From assembly GCA_017646545.1 (NCBI GenBank), contig JAGCMI010000103.1, positions 1 to 6,099 on the forward strand: a stretch of 6,099 nt of DNA. Direction: 5' to 3'. Source of the stretch: Oscillospiraceae bacterium (GTDB taxonomy: Bacteria; Bacillota; Clostridia; Oscillospirales; Oscillospiraceae). The translations under genes and the position numbers were made by a program. Below the pieces are notes generated by a model that did no database searches, was not told where the DNA came from, and saw only the letters and a program-made list of their open reading frames with translations. Below are positions 5,806 to 6,099 of this stretch, piece by piece. The number at the start of each line of letters is the position of its first letter. Position 1 is the first letter of the stretch.

Positions 5806-6099
5806 TTATTTACCAATGCACTCATCCAGACCCAGACGCTTCAAAGTCTCGTCGGTGGGGAATGCAGCTTCCCAACCACGGACCTTGTAGTACTCGGGCA
5901 GGGTGACGGGCAGCTTGGAAACCAGACCCTTGGAGGGACCGTTGGGGATGGGCTCTTCCAGCAGACGCTTGGGCAGGCGGTCATCCTCGGGCTTCATGCC
6001 GGCAGCCTTGTTGAACATTCTCTCGATGTTGTAGATACGCTCGCCCAGCTCCAGAACTTCCTCGGGGGTGTACTCGGTGCCGCAAGCAGCGTTGAGCAG
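5806..6099 (-). CDS. aor: Aldehyde:ferredoxin oxidoreductase, C-terminal fragment (5' end beyond window)
   Basis: The last 97 codons are visible. The segments LLNAACGTEYTPEEVLELGE, RIYNIERMFNKAAG, DDRLPKRLLEEPIPNGPSKG and LPEYYKVRGWE closely follow the C-terminal domain of the AOR family (tungsten or molybdenum bis-pterin enzymes of about 600-700 aa that oxidise aldehydes to carboxylic acids with ferredoxin). The cofactor and Fe-S ligands lie upstream, outside the window, so metal and substrate cannot be judged. The neighbouring sulfur carrier and E1-like enzyme support a pterin-dependent enzyme. Codons are strongly biased to C/G endings (AAC, ACC, CTG, AAG, GGC), suggesting an abundant protein. 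Confidence 0.93.
   Translation of the reverse strand: MLNAACGTEYTPEEVLELGERIYNIERMFNKAAGMKPEDDRLPKRLLEEPIPNGPSKGLVSKLPVTLPEYYKVRGWEAAFPTDETLKRLGLDECIGK

Noticed and set aside
6082..6084. Cysteine in LNAACG as an AOR Fe-S cluster ligand
   Set aside because: From family memory, the last cluster cysteine lies about 30 residues further upstream, in a D-x-L-x-x-C type motif outside the window. This position is usually Thr.

Overview
The window looks like chromosomal DNA of an anaerobic Firmicute, probably a gut Oscillospiraceae-type Clostridium. This is inferred from the moderate-to-high GC content, strong AGGAGG-type ribosome binding sites, a tungsten-type aldehyde:ferredoxin oxidoreductase (AOR), an ECF vitamin-type transporter, and a TetM-like GTPase carrying a YacP/Rae1 domain. 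The species cannot be fixed from the sequence. All six genes lie on the minus strand, so transcription runs from high to low coordinates, and the two outer genes are cut by the window edges.

In transcription order: (1) 6099-5806 is the C-terminal 97 codons of an AOR. (2) A near-consensus promoter directly behind its stop codon reads into a GC-rich hairpin and then a two-gene unit. That unit is a 73-aa MoaD/ThiS-like sulfur carrier ending in Gly-Gly-Gly (5719-5498) and a 225-aa ThiF/MoeB/HesA-like E1 enzyme (5494-4817). They are separated by 3 nt, and the E1 ribosome site lies inside the carrier's glycine codons. The pair plausibly supplies sulfur for the pterin dithiolene of the AOR cofactor. 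(3) 4717-2210 is an 835-aa fusion of a TetM/EF-G-like ribosomal GTPase and a C-terminal NYN nuclease domain of the YacP/Rae1 type. It has its own extended -10 promoter and a strong terminator starting one base after its stop codon. (4) After an intergenic stretch of about 250 bp with a candidate operator, 1950-1225 encodes a GntR/HutC-type repressor. It is followed 55 nt later by an ECF transporter protein in which the membrane S component and the ATPase are one polypeptide (1169 to beyond the left edge).

The most interesting item is the GTPase-nuclease fusion. Rae1 of Bacillus is a ribosome A-site endoribonuclease, and TetM/EF-G-like GTPases bind next to the A site. One polypeptide with both would be a natural device for delivering an mRNA nuclease to particular ribosomes. 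Both halves keep their recognisable motifs, and the TetM loop that displaces tetracycline is not conserved, so a translation-quality role is at least as likely as drug resistance. A second point of interest is an inverted repeat around the promoter and start of this gene. It could mask the start site only in read-through transcripts from the upstream genes.
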